From NCBI GenBank assembly GCA_010909165.1, contig MU008187.1, forward strand, positions 190,247 through 254,246: a DNA stretch of 64,000 bases, read 5' to 3'. The position numbers were made by a program, and so were the translations under genes. The notes below the pieces were generated by a model. That model saw only the letters and a list, made by a program, of their open reading frames with translations, had not been told where the DNA came from and searched no databases. The stretch comes from Anthoceros angustus. Lineage: Eukaryota > Streptophyta > Anthocerotopsida > Anthocerotales > Anthocerotaceae. This document shows positions 1 through 11,243 of the stretch, piece after piece. Every line of letters starts with the position of its first letter. Positions within the stretch are counted from its first letter, which is position 1.

Positions 1-445
1 GCCGCCGGCGCCTGGCCCCATCCACCTTCAAAACTCGCCAACCATAATATATGACCTAGAAGGTGGACGTTTGTAGATTTTAGATTGGGGAAGATGGTAA
101 ATGTATGTGTGAAGAGGTGATAGTCCACGACATCGGTTTGTTGTATGCAATGGGTTTCATGGATTCTCCTTCGCTGGTGTGGAAGAAGCGTGTTTGTATG
201 TGTGAAATTGGGAACGTGAAAACTTGGAAGGATGTGACACTTGGAACGTGTTTGGTTGTGGGCGTAAAAAAATCAGTCGCGTTAGAGGCACACCGCGGCA
301 TGCAGAGGAGCGGGAAAAATGGCAAACACCGTGAAAAGAGTTACAGGAACCGGATAAGTACATGCTCCTCGCTATAGACTAATGGACCAAGAAGACGAGA
401 TTCCACACTTCGTTGGCCAAAGAATCTTGATGAGGAGCCGTATCT

Positions 446-1040
446 GTGGTAATGGTGGGTTGCATGATCCACAATTATACGACGCAGAAGAGTGTTTTTG
501 CACTATGCCAATTTGAGGAACGATGCGAATCGACAATCGTGATTATTCAAGATGTTATTCTTAATTATAAAGGAGTGCTACCCAAAGTGCTCTATTTGCA
601 GCTTGACAACACTTGCCGGAAAACAAGAACCAGTTGTTGATTTGAACATGCTAGTTGATATGGGAACTTTTCAAGGTGAAGGTTGGGTTCCTCCTTGTTG
701 GGCACACTCACGACCAAATCGACCAAATGTTCTCTTGCTTTTCCAAAAGCTTGAAGCACAAGGAGGCACACACTCTTCCGCGTTGGCCGACCTTGGTTCA
801 TGCATACACGCCTACACCGGAGATCAAAGTTTTGCAGGAGGTCCGGACTTCCATCATATGTATGGCCGATTAGACAAGGCGATGGTCGCCAGCATATTCA
901 TCGGCGTGAGAAAATTGAACAACTTATCTTTCCAGACCGCTTTAAAATCACCAGAAGACAAACCGCACTGTGCGATGAATTAGGAGCAAGCAATATTCGA
1001 CATCGATGTATTGGGAAACCGCCGGGTTGGAGTTTTTGAA
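446..1040 (+). pseudogene. DUF7869-type transposase-like remnant
   Basis: Decayed coding remnant spread over all three plus frames. One frame (about 560-640) holds VLYLQLDNTCRKT; a second, from 655, holds VGFLLVGHTHDQIDQMFSCF followed by a stretch ending PEIKVLQE; further pieces reach about 1040. The LDNT and GHTHDQIDQMFS motifs are the signature I know from the DUF7869 family, proteins of transposon-like genes abundant in plants and animals. In an intact member these sit in one frame about 30-60 residues apart; here two frameshifts separate them, so it is not functional as drawn. No terminal repeats or target-site duplication were found, so the type of element stays open. An intron-bearing gene with mispredicted frames is less likely because no GT-AG borders bridge the frame changes. 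Confidence 0.55.
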
Positions 1041-2580
1041 ATTTGTCCCTCCAACGACATAACGCAGACGCCGCCGGTCCGGCTCGAGACAAGAAAGGGA
1101 CGCCGGTTATCTCGACAAGGAGTGGCACATTTGAGAGCGGTCCGCTGAGCCGCCATATGTGACCGGGAAATATGGATGGTGGGAAGCATTGGTGGACCAA
1201 GAAGAAATCGCAATAATCGTGGAGAACAACATTGGGCTCGCACTAGAAGTGCCGTGGAAATGGTTCTCGCGAATCGGAAGAAACAACAACCACTCCAAGT
1301 TCCCGATGAAGCTATCCTAGAGGACGTTGCTAAGAGAACTCCCCAACGGATATGTACTTACCGGCTTGGGAAGGCAGCAGAGGAAATGGCACGCTTGCAT
1401 GGAGATGTAAAAGACATAAAGGAAGGGATGTTCATCGCAGATTTGTACCGATACGCATAATCGGCCTCGGATTGGGAAAGTTAATCGTGAGGTTGGATGT
1501 GGAAGAGCCTCATTTCCGGTTCACTGCAGATCGAGCACGATGCATATGAAGGCGATACGTGGAAGAATATGTGATTCACTTCCACCGAGACAAATTGGGA
1601 TTGGAAGGAAAAAGGGTGGGAAGGCAAATTTCAAGAATGTTCAAGAAGTCTTCATCAATAAAACCGTCATCTTGTATTATGGGTTCGGTTTGAATTCCGT
1701 AAACATCTCTATTCCATTGACAAAAAGCGATCGTGGATAAGTTGAATGAATTGCGGGGCTTCATCCACCAAAGTGCACCAAGATAGTGACGAAGACGGTG
1801 AGGACATCGGCCCTTGGACATGGAAGGTGTCAATTCGGGAGATGAGTGAAAAGATGTATGAAGTGGAGGCAAACATCGGTGGACATCGAGACAAGAGGGT
1901 TTACTCGACCGTCAAGTGTCGACCGCCAAGTTAGGCTCAAAGTGGGAGCTCGCGTTAGTGATAGGGAATCTGGTGCTATCATTCGGTGATGGAAGTTGAA
2001 GAAGTTGGAGTCACTTCCGGCCGTAGGTTGCGAGTGGCGACAGGAAATGCCGGTGGGCCGGCGCCGCCATTTTTCACCATCCTTAGTAGCATGGAAACCG
2101 CTTTTCCGCACCGCCCGCGTATTGTACATTTTGTTCGCAAATCAGATATAACCCATCCGTGACGCATGCCTAAATCCTAAATCGTGGAAACTGATAGCTG
2201 TGGCGCGCCCACCGGCGCCCCTTCTTGCCAAAACAAAAGACTATGGGTTCGACGGACGGTTCGGAAAGAAGCACCATTCTTTACCAATGATGACTGTGAA
2301 GATTGCCGCAATGTCTTCAAAAGACCTTGTTTATTTAGATCGTGCCTCAACAACCGCCTTTTAGTCCTTCCGGTACTTATGGTAAGCAAGCATGGGTCGA
2401 TATGCCAAATTCGATGGCCGAACCACGCCTAACCCTTTGTGTGATGGAGACACCGCCCGGACGTCAATTTCATCCCTTATCGACCCTTATTTTCGGCCTT
2501 CGACCGATGTTGCCCAAAGCAGAATGCGACCCATCCCAAACCCCCTTCCGACGATATTTGGTTGAAAACCTCATCAGATA
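1041..2580 (+). other. Probable continuation of the decayed element
   Basis: Only short broken reading frames are present, for example 1176-1460, 1540-1740 and 1746-1934 on the plus strand. They lie in the same orientation and immediately after the transposase-like remnant, and base composition does not change, so they are probably its downstream part. No domain is recognisable. Confidence 0.3.
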
Positions 2581-3300
2581 TTAACCCCTTCCAAGATTAG
2601 TATGTTGGGCCGTTGTCAGATTCCGTCGTAAAGTTATCAAGGTGATCGACTCTGGTCTTAATTTCTTCCTGATTCGACAGCACTTCAGATAAGGATCTCT
2701 CGACCCTAGTGACGCTTGCAAGTAATCTGACTACGGCGTCTTGATCACTCTTGTGCGTGACAATCACATGGTGGTTCGGACGGAGGAGCCGTGAGGATTT
2801 GTTGATCGGCTATGAAACAAATCGTGGTTTTGACCTCCGGCGATCTTTCTCAGAGTAGATTGTCAACCATGTGATTCCTCAGAGTGGACGGATCTCGGCC
2901 CCGTCCCCGAGTCACAACAAGTCCTTCACCATGTAGGGTAATCCTGCTCATGCTGTCTAGAATAGTTTCTAGACGGCGCCATGTGCTTGTGGGGAGAGAT
3001 TCTCCACGGCGAGCGGGCCGCACGGGCTTCCGCGACCGGCATCATTCAGTGAAGATAGAATCCAAATGCTCGATACCATGTTTATTTTATAGGAGCGAAA
3101 AATGTACTTTGTAAAATGATAAAACAAAAGTGTGTATCCAAAAAGTACATATGGCCTCACTATATATGTAACTCAAAAACGGTTCACATGACCAACCCTA
3201 ACTAGCCGCACCCTTTTATATTTAACAAGCGGAGTATCGTGGCATAATTTCCAACCACGAAGCGCCAAGGAGCGCACCGGTACCTCTACCCCTACCCGCG
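2581..3300. other. Intergenic stretch, nothing recognised
   Basis: No reading frame with family resemblance, RNA gene or clear repeat was seen. Composition becomes AT-richer near 3060-3180, just before the GC-rich gag-like element begins. Confidence 0.4.
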
Positions 3301-3314
3301 AGAAAAGTATAGAG

Positions 3315-6300
3315 ATGGGGCCCAAGAAGGCAGCGGAGGTATGGGAGCCCTGGCGGTTGGTGGAGCGCATCATCGTCACCAAAAGATACCCCGACTTCGG
3401 GCCCTGGCTGGAGGAAGCGGAAGAACTGGTGGGGCAATGGCACTTGGACATCTTCAGTGCGGTTTGGACGTTTGACAGCGTCGCGCTCGTCCGAGAGTAC
3501 GCCAGGAAGATGCTGGCAGTCGCCAACAAGGAGGTTTGCTCCAAGAGCTCGAAGGAGGACCCCAGGAGGTGGACCGTGGAGGTCCTGAGGGCGGTTTACA
3601 ACCGCCCGGTGGAGGAAATTGGGGGCGTAGTCCCGGAGCCCCTCAAGGTGAGGGGGAAGGTGGAAGCGGCGAAGGCGGCCATGCTGAGGCCGGGGATGCA
3701 ACGGTCGTCCAACAGCTGGTTAATGTCGGATCTGCTAGATAGGCGGGTGAGGGCGGTGGCCAAGGTCATTGTCCATTGGAACATGCTCACCAAGGTGCAT
3801 CACCTTGGTGACAATCTTCTGGTGTTTCTATACGCCCTACAGCGAGGGAAGAGGGCCGACTGGGGGCATATCATCTTCGCCCGGATCAACCAGGAGGCCA
3901 GGAAGCTGCGGAGTGAGAAGCCTCCTCCGTCAGCACTGTTACCCTTCCTCATCCATGTATGGGGACATCTCAACCTCCTGAAGGAGGGAGAAGAGGAGCG
4001 AGCGCTCCGGAAAGGGCTGGCGGCCCTACCAGAGGCGGAGCGGGAAGGAGCGAAGGCGCCAGAGGAGAGGTCCGACCTCCTAAGGCCAAACGGGCCCGGG
4101 AGGAGGACGATTGGGAAGGGGTCCCGGATTCCATTCGACTGGAACGGACCCCCTCGCCACCCCGGGAGGTGTGGGAGCCTTGCTCCTTCTGGTTCCGGAA
4201 GCGGAGGTCCCCGCGTCGGACGGAGCACTTACGGGGAGGGAGCTGGCACTGGCGACGCCCACTAGCCAGCAACCCACCACGGCCCCAGCAGCGGAGCCAC
4301 GACGGACAAAGAAAGTCGTCAAGAGGCGGAAAACGGCCCCCAAGGTGCAGGGGGCACGCGCACCATCCGAGCGCCCGCCCCGACAGGAAGAGGGAAACGC
4401 GCTCCCGACCTCACCACCGCCGAGCCCCAAACGAAGGCGGGCGGAGAAGGAGTTAGCGGCCAAACGGGCCAAGGAGGTGGAAGGACCGGACCAGGGCACT
4501 CAGGACCTGAGGGTCCTGATCAGGTCCGGAGAGCCAAATCCGGACTCGCTCTGGACTGCAATATGGCGGTCCCTGACGGACCGGGAGATGCCGGCAACCA
4601 CGCCGGACTTCTTGGGGGCCTCACCCGCAGCAGCCGTGGAAGAGACACGGCGAGTTTTGGCAACCGCCATGGACGGTATGCTTTGGGGTCTCGGGACTAG
4701 AAGACCTGTGAAGTGGAGGCCACTGTGAGACGATGGTGCCTCCAGAGCAGTGGAGGTGGCCTAAGCGCCAAGAAGAAGGCGGAGTCCTCGCCCAATCGAG
4801 GAGGGAAGGCCGAGAAGCGGAGCGGGAGGTCCGGCCTCGAAGACCGGACTAAGGTCCTTCACCGTATCAGTGGCGCAGGAGGCCCAAGCGGCAGAGGACC
4901 TCTCCAGCAATGAGAAGCGCAAGGGGAGCCGGAGGAAGCCCAAGATAAGCGGAGCTCGAGACTGGCCGAGGCGGCTGACGAAGCAACACCAAGCCCGGGA
5001 GGCCTGTGAAGGGGCGGAAGGCGGAAGCTGCTAAGACCGATCGGGACCATTACCTAGATCGGAACCGGTGGAGGGAGTTTCAGGACGGCCAACTCAAGGC
5101 GGAGTAGGTGGCAGCGGAGGCACTTGCCAGGGCAAAGGAGAGGAGGCCAAGAACTGTGAGATGGAGGATCTCCGAGTCCAGTTGCGTGGGGTGGAAGAAC
5201 GGCGGCAAGAGACGGAGGACCGCAAGGAGACCTTGGAGCTATAGCTCCAAGACACAATTGAGCGGAACGGGGCTCTCCGGGGCGTGATCGCCGATCACGA
5301 ACGTGAGATAGAGCAACTCCAGCTCTGTTGGAGGGCGGACGAAGTGCGGCGACGGAATAAGGAGCAGGACGTTGCGGAGATGGAGAAGGACCTAAATGAA
5401 GCAAGGGACCGGGCGGAGTTGCCGGACCGCCTAGGAAGAGAGATGGCGGAGCTTCAGGATAGGATGAACGGAGGAGCACGGGCCCTGGAGGCGGAGAAGA
5501 AGCTGCTAGTCCAGCTGAGGAAGGCGGAGGGGGAACGGTGCGCCCTCGCAAGGAAGTTGGCAGAGACGCAGAAGCGAAGGGAGATGGAGCAGGAGGAGCA
5601 GCAGCGGCGGCTGCAGGAAGTGACGGAGGCCTCCCTGGCGGCCTCACGAGATTCTCGCCTTGCCCAATCGCGAACCCGGCTGAACGGGCAAAGAAGTCGG
5701 CAAAGACGCCACCGCCGGAGCACCTATGGCGAAGGGAATATCGGGTGCTCCAGGCACATGTGGAAGAGGCTATCCAGCAAGTCGACTCGGATTTTGCCTA
5801 CTACCACGCCGAGCTTCTCAAGGCCCTGAAGGTTCTGCGTCACCCACGACAACTAGACGGACCTCCGGAAGGATCAGAAGGCGGGGGAGGTGAAGAAGGG
5901 CCTGGGGACAGTACCGGAACCCTGGGGGCCTTGTTCGGTGACGACGGCAGTGGTGGAGAGGAGCCCCAGGAGGAGCAGAACGCGGCCAACGTAACAGGAC
6001 CTGAGGTAAGTCCGCCGCAACCAACCGGGGGGAATAGAAACGAGAGCCCCGAAAGGAGTGGTGAAGGAGGAGACCAGCCGGACCCAAGCCATGAAGAGGG
6101 TCCGGCGAGTGAGGATGGACCCCTAGCAGTCGAGGGTCAAGGGGTCGTGGGTCCGGGACTTGAGGTCCGGACCCTGGTAATAAGGCCGGACCCCGAGGTC
6201 CGGACCCCAGAGGCGAGACCAGACCCTGAGGTCCGGACTCCGGGAATAAGGCTGCCTCCTAAAGATCGGACCCCGGAATCGAGACCGGACCCCGAGGTCC

Positions 6301-6542
6301 GGACTCAGGAGGAGAGGGAGAGACACCACCGGCCTACTCAGGCGGAGCAGTCATCAGGTGGTCCCACAGGTCAGGGACCCACCCGGAGGTCAGGGGAGGA
6401 GGATGTGGTGGTTACCGTGGTTGTCGACCGCCAGAGCCCACCGGCTGTGGTCTCGAAGGAAGGGCCCGCCTCGCGGATCATCCGATTGGGTGCGCCGCAA
6501 CTGCCAAGGCTGGGAATTAGGACATCGCCGAGGCAGAGCTAA
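3315..6542 (+). pseudogene. Gag-like coiled-coil retroelement/transposon remnant
   Basis: The plus strand opens with an ATG at 3315 and a 316-codon frame. It starts MGPKKAAEVWEPWRLVERI, continues as an alpha-helical region of about 230 residues, then turns into Arg/Pro/Glu-rich sequence. Coding character then moves between frames: 3959-4456 and 4111-4728 (basic KKVVKRRK stretch), 5284-5700 (a long Glu/Arg heptad coiled coil) and 5538-6542 (acidic, ending in repeats). The order helical domain, basic linker, coiled coil, acidic tail resembles the structural proteins of large plant retroelements and the 'putative plant transposon protein' class, but no protease, reverse transcriptase or integrase is present. 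At least three frame changes and in-frame stops around 4728-5240 show decay. GC content is far above the flanks. A host gene is possible but less likely. Confidence 0.45.
6150..6312 (+). repeat. Degenerate coding minisatellite (PDPEVRTP repeats)
   Basis: A degenerate unit of about 30-33 bp, built on GAGGTCCGGACCC, repeats about five times near the end of the gag-like frame. It encodes PDPEVRTPEAR-type repeats, so it adds an acidic/basic repetitive tail to that protein. Confidence 0.7.
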
Positions 6543-6821
6543 GGGCACCCTGTGCCCACCGACGGAGATAGGCGGAGGGGGAAGATAGGCGGTCGATTAG
6601 GATACACCGAAATGGGCCGCCAGCAATTAGGAGTGTAATAAAGACGCCGACCTTGGGCGTAGTATAAGAGGGCCGAAGTTGCTCTAGTAAAGCATCTTTC
6701 TCTTGGGGTGGATACCGCATTTCGCTGTAGACCCTTGCGCCTTTGCTAACGTGAGTCCCGAGTCATGCAGCACAGCCCGGAGAGACCGATCAAGGTCCCG
6801 TGGCGGACCCTAACGTGGTGG
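6543..6821 (+). mobile_element. Possible terminal/promoter region of the element
   Basis: Non-coding GC-rich DNA directly after the last stop of the gag-like frame. It holds a TATA-like TATAAGAGG at 6663-6671 and an AGTAATAAAG-like stretch near 6635, a layout seen in LTRs. I could not find a matching second copy within the window, so calling it an LTR is inference. Confidence 0.25.
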
Positions 6822-7256
6822 TGTGTGCAGGAGTGGACGATCCGGACCCTTGCTCGTCAGAAAGCACCGCCCGACTCGGACGACCGGAACGCGTGAGCCG
6901 GGAACCCGAGGGCGGCAGAGCCCTGACGAGAGGCCCCATGAACGACGCGAGGTCCGAACCACGCAGCCCACCCGCTTTTCCAAGAAGTGACAAGAGTGTT
7001 GAGAGAGGTAAGGAGAGTGGACTAGACGGACGAAGAATGATCGATTGGCTACGGACGCGAACGGTCTCAAACGCTTTGGCTACACCGGCTCCCGGGTGAA
7101 CGTTAAGGGTGGTTAGTCGAGAATGGTGCACGCGCCTAAGTCCGAAACGCCATTACGCATTTGATGAGAATTGGTTGAAAACGTGTCAAACGAGCCCATC
7201 ATTCTCTTGGGAACGGACCCTTGCTACAACGACATGATATTGTGCGCGCCGGCAGT

Positions 7257-7985
7257 TATCGAAAGTCCCGCCACAAGCCGCCTCGGCCCGCCTGCTGTCA
7301 AGGAGCCCCGCCTCGGCCCGCCTGCCGCCTCGGCCCGCCTGCTGCCGCCCGCCCGCCTGCCGCCTGCCGCCCGCCGCTGCCGCCCGGCCCGCCCAGCCGC
7401 CGCCCGCCTGCCGCCTGCCCGCCCAAGCCGCCGCCCGCGCCTTGTCCTCGGAAGGAGCCCCGGCCTCGGCCCGCCCCGCCCGCCGCCTCGGCCTCGCCTG
7501 CCGCCTGCCCGCGAGACCGCTGCTCGCTGGCGAGACCGCTGCCCGCGAGACCGCCCGCCTGCTGCCCGCCTGCCCGCGAGACCACGGCTCGCCCGCGAGA
7601 CCGCTGCCGCCCGCCTGCTGCCCGCCTGCCGCCGCCGCCCGCCCGCCCCGCCGCCGCCGGCCCGCCCGCCCGCCTGCCCGCGAGACCGCTGCTCGCCCGC
7701 CCGCCCGGCCCGCCTGCCAGACCGCTGCCCGCCCGAGACCGCTGCCCGCCAGACCGCTGCTCGCCCGCCCGCCCGCCTGCCCGCGAGACCGCTGCCCGCC
7801 TGCCGCCGCCCGCCTGCCGCCCGCGCCTCCCTCCCCGCCCACGCGCCTCCTCCCGTGGCCCGGGCCTCCCTCCCTGCTCGCGCCTCCTCCCGCCCCGCGC
7901 CTCCTCCCGCCCCGCGCCCTCCTCCCGTGCTCGCGCCCTCCCGCGCCTCCTCCCGCCCCGCGCCCGCGCCTCCCGCCCGCTCACG
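7257..7985. repeat. CCG/CCTG low-complexity block, copy 1
   Basis: About 730 bases almost entirely of CGCCTGCCGCC, CGGCCCGCCTG and GCGAGACCGCTGC words, strongly C-rich on the plus strand. All six frames are open over long distances because stop codons are rare in such sequence, so open frames here are not evidence of coding. Purine/pyrimidine skew could favour unusual DNA structure; that is inference. Confidence 0.85.
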
Positions 7986-8996
7986 GCGGCATCGCCCCGC
8001 CTTCCGCCTTTAGTTTGAAACACCCCGCGCCGCTCATACTCGCACGACTCTAAAATCAAGCATGGTTGGTTTACATCTCAACCTCGTTGTGGTGGGTGCG
8101 ATCGGGTTGTGCCGTGGCCGGGCAAAATACGGCAGGATATCCTGTATGGACCGTACATAGTGTTGCGCGAAGTATACCATGATGAGAGAGAATCGTGATG
8201 GGCGAGGCATGGCATGCCACGCCAGATTTCACACGCGCGAAGCATTGATTGCTTCGGAGATTGAGACTCAGGCATAGACCCAGCATGGTCACTTAAGTGG
8301 GTGCTAGACTGGGTGAAAGTCATACTGGAGATGCTTCTCCATTCTTCAAGACTTATTTTAAAATTGAGATGGGCCAGACTGCGTGAACATGGTGCCAGAT
8401 TGTGAGTAGAAAGGTGAAGAAATAGAAAAGCTAAGGAAGAAGTTGGAAAAGCTGAGTATGACAGCTGGAGCAGTGCCTTGAGAATCAAGATGTTATTTTG
8501 CGTGAGGCTTGAGGTTTTATAGCAGCAAGTCACAGAGTAAGTGAGCACTGGCTGACTGGTGTGTGCAGGAGTGGACGATCCGACCCTTGCTCGGAGAGCG
8601 ACGACGGACCGGAACGCGTGGGAGTCGGGCGTCGGACGGAGAGGCCCCATGAACGACGAAGGAGGTCCGAACCACGCAGCCCACCCGCTCTTTTCCAAGA
8701 AGTGACAAGAGTGTTGAGAGAGGTAAGGAGAGTGGACTAGACGGACGAAGAACAGACTGATTGGCTACGGACGCGAACGAGTCCTTAAACGTTTGGCTAC
8801 ACCGGGCCTGTTCGGTGAACGTTAAGGGTGGTTAGTCGTAGAATGGTGCACGCGCGCGCCTAAGTCCGAAACGGTCATTACGTACGGATGAGAATTGGTT
8901 GAAAACGTGTCAAACGGAGCCCATCATTCTCTTGGGAACGGACCCCTTGCTACAACGACATGATATTGTGCGCGCCCGGCAGGCCATCAGCGAAAG

Positions 8997-9640
8997 TCCC
9001 GCCACAAGCTGCCTCGCCTGCTTTCGAGCCGCCTCGGCCCTCGCTCGCCTGCCGCCGCCCGCCCGCCTGCCGCCGGCCCGCCCAGCCGCCGGCCTCGCCC
9101 CGCCTGCCTCGGCCCGCCCCGCGCCTCGGCCTCGCCTTGTCCTCGGAAGGAGCCCCCGTCCTCGGCCCGCCCGCCCGCCTGCCTCGGCCCGCCTGCCCGC
9201 GAGACCGCTGCCGCCCGCCCGCCCGCCTGCCAGACCGCTGCCGCCCGCCCGCCCGCCTGCCGCCGCCCGCCGCCCGCCGCCGCCCGCCCGCCTGCCGCCG
9301 CTGCCCGCCCGCCCGCTGCCGCCCGCCTGCCGCCCGCCCGCTGCCGCCCAGACTGCGGCCGCCGCGCCCGCCCGCCTGCTGCCCGCCTGCCGCCCCGCGA
9401 GACCGCTGCCCGCCCGCCGCCCGCCCGCCGCTGCCGCCCGCCTGCCGCCTCGGCCCGCCTGCCGCCTCGGCCTCGCCTGCCGCCGCCCGCCCGCCCGCCC
9501 CGCGCCTCCTCCCGTGGCCCGCCTCCCTCCCGTGCTCGCACTCCTCCTCCCTGCTCGCGCCTCCCTCCCTCCCGCGCCCTCCTCCCTCGCGCCTCCTCCC
9601 GCGCCCTCCCTCCCGCCTCGCGCCCGCGCCTCCCGCCGCT
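8997..9640. repeat. CCG/CCTG low-complexity block, copy 2
   Basis: Second-unit counterpart of the block at 7.26-7.99 kb, built of the same words but about 90 bases shorter and in a different order, as expected from slippage within a simple repeat. Both blocks end in CTCCTCCCG-rich sequence and then a shared GCTCACGGCGGCATCGCCCC. Confidence 0.85.
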
Positions 9641-10209
9641 CACGGCGGCATCGCCCCGCCTTCCGCCTTTAGTTTGAAACACCCCGCGCTCATACTCGCA
9701 CGACTCTAAAATCAAGCATGGTTGGTTTACATCTCAACCTCGTTGTGGTGGGTGCGACATCGGCCAGCCGGGCAAAATACGGCGATGACATCCTGTATGG
9801 ACCGTACATAGTGTTGCGCGAAGTATACCATGATGAGAGAGAATCGTGATGGGCGAGGCATGGCATGCCACGCCAGATTTCACGCACAAGCATTGATTGC
9901 TTCGAGATTGAGACTGCATAGACCAAAGATGGTCACTAAGTGGTGCTAGATCGTGAAAGTCATCGAGATGCTTCTCCATTCTTCAAGACTTATTTTAAAA
10001 TTGAGATGGGCCAGACTGCGTGAACATGGTGCCAGATTGTGAGTAGAAAGGTGAAGAAATAGAAAAGCTAAGGAAGAAGTTGGAAAAGCTGAGTATGACA
10101 GCTGGAGCAGTGCCTTGAGAATCAAGATGTTATTTTGCGTGAGGCTTGAGGTTTTATAGCAGCAAGTCACAGAGTAAGTGAGCACTGGCTGACCGGTGTG
10201 TGCACTGAC

Positions 10210-10563
10210 CTGCTGTTCCAATGACGGTCTGAAAATCCTTGTCTGGTTGCATAGCCAACAAGGCCTAAAGTAACCAAGTTTAGGAACGAAGTTGGCATCC
10301 AGCATCACGGGACTAGGCTTGATACCCCTGTGGACCTCTGACTGTTTGGAGCCTCCATGCAGACACCCAAGAGCATCTGCCACTTCCCGTATGATGCTAA
10401 ACCGAGTCAGCCAGTCCAGCCCTAGTGGAGCAGCTGCAGCGGGATGGGGGATAGAGGTGGCCCGCCAGGCTGCCTTTGACATATACTCGCACACGATCAG
10501 TAACTCGTTATGCTCATAGCACCATCCTTTCACAGTTTCATGCTTGCAAGAAGAGAGCATCAT
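10210..10563 (-). pseudogene. Lectin-receptor-like kinase domain fragment
   Basis: The minus frame encodes about 118 residues of a plant receptor-like kinase: GWCYEHNELLIVCEYM (hinge region), LDWLTRFSIIREVADALGCLHG (helix before the catalytic loop), then VHRGIKPSPVMLDANFVPKLGYFRP. This spacing and wording match L-type lectin receptor kinases. The catalytic Asp of HRD is replaced by Gly and DFG reads YFR, so the kinase could not be active. The frame then runs into the 1.7 kb repeat unit, where similarity stops. No lectin, membrane segment or activation loop is attached, so it is a truncated pseudogene. Fragments of an L-lectin domain occur 16-29 kb further on in the repeat array. Confidence 0.8.
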
Positions 10564-10587
10564 GCTCGCTGTCAGAGTGACTCATCA

Positions 10588-10700
10588 GCCTTTGCATGAT
10601 GGTTATGGTTCTGGTGATGGACACCATGTTGAGGAGACAGCTCAGGGAGATGGCCCCAGACTCCCCTGGAAAGATGTTGGATCCAAAAGTGCTGTTGAGG
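10588..10700 (-). pseudogene. Stray copy of a carotenoid dioxygenase exon border
   Basis: About 110 bases resemble the dioxygenase gene's own sequence near 13430-13530, sharing the words ACCATGTTGAGGAGA, AGCTCAGGG and CCCCTGGAA. It therefore looks like a displaced, diverged duplicate of that exon/intron border. It has no open frame of its own. Confidence 0.6.
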
Positions 10701-11243
10701 AACCTAGTTGAACACACTCGTACTGCTGCTTACGTATGCCGATGAGGAGGCTGAACGCATGAAAGGTCTGTTAATGGATGGCCATCTCTACATACAGCAC
10801 AAACTTGTTCATGATACTCTACTGAAACGTTTAAAGGGCTTTTCCGCGTTCTTTCTTCCTTTCAAGTCTATGGATCTGGAACCTAGTTCTGCATGTGTCC
10901 GCCTTCGTGGTCTATTTTACTGGTCTGTCTCCACAAACAAGAACCTTTTTTTTCTTTTTCTGGGAGAAGATTGGGTGAGATTCTCACATTCAGCATGCAC
11001 TAGAGCACAAATGTGTTAGTCTATGTGAAACACCTGTTGCTTTCATCGATCTAGCCCTGGAAGTTGTGAGCATGTCGAAGTGCCTCATCCAAGTGCCCAG
11101 TCATGCCTTCTCACATGTGTGGCAGCATGTGGTCCAGGGTACGAGCAAGACTGGGTGACTGTACAGGTTGACAGCTCTTTTAGCCAATGCACTTTGAAAC
11201 CCTACTTGCACTCTGCGTTGTAGGCATGGTCCTCCATAGTCCA
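10701..11243. other. No gene recognised
   Basis: Spacer between the kinase remnant and the 3' end of the dioxygenase gene. A plus frame at 10708-11019 has no recognisable content. The part next to 11243 probably holds the dioxygenase 3' untranslated region. Confidence 0.4.

Larger units (their letters stand above)
6822..10195. repeat. Two tandem copies of a 1.7 kb unit
   Basis: Copy one runs about 6822-8557 and copy two 8558-10195. Both begin with GTGTGTGCAGGAGTGGACGA, continue through GCAGCCCACCCGC and a unique stretch ending GTCCCGCCACAAG, then a CCG-type low-complexity block. Both end with a shared 500 bp segment closing at GAGCACTGGCTGAC. A third unit would start at 10196 but only GTGTGTGCA is present before sequence changes. 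The copies differ by many 1-5 base indels. No credible protein is encoded; the long frames crossing the blocks are Arg/Pro/Ala artefacts of composition. Confidence 0.85.

Noticed and set aside
7171-8059. Overlapping frames of 200-280 codons on both strands
   Set aside because: They lie in the CCG/CCTG block, where stops are rare in every frame; products are Arg/Pro/Ala strings without any domain.
8899-9715. Similar 240-257 codon frames in the second unit
   Set aside because: Same composition artefact as in the first unit; the frames of the two units do not conserve a protein.
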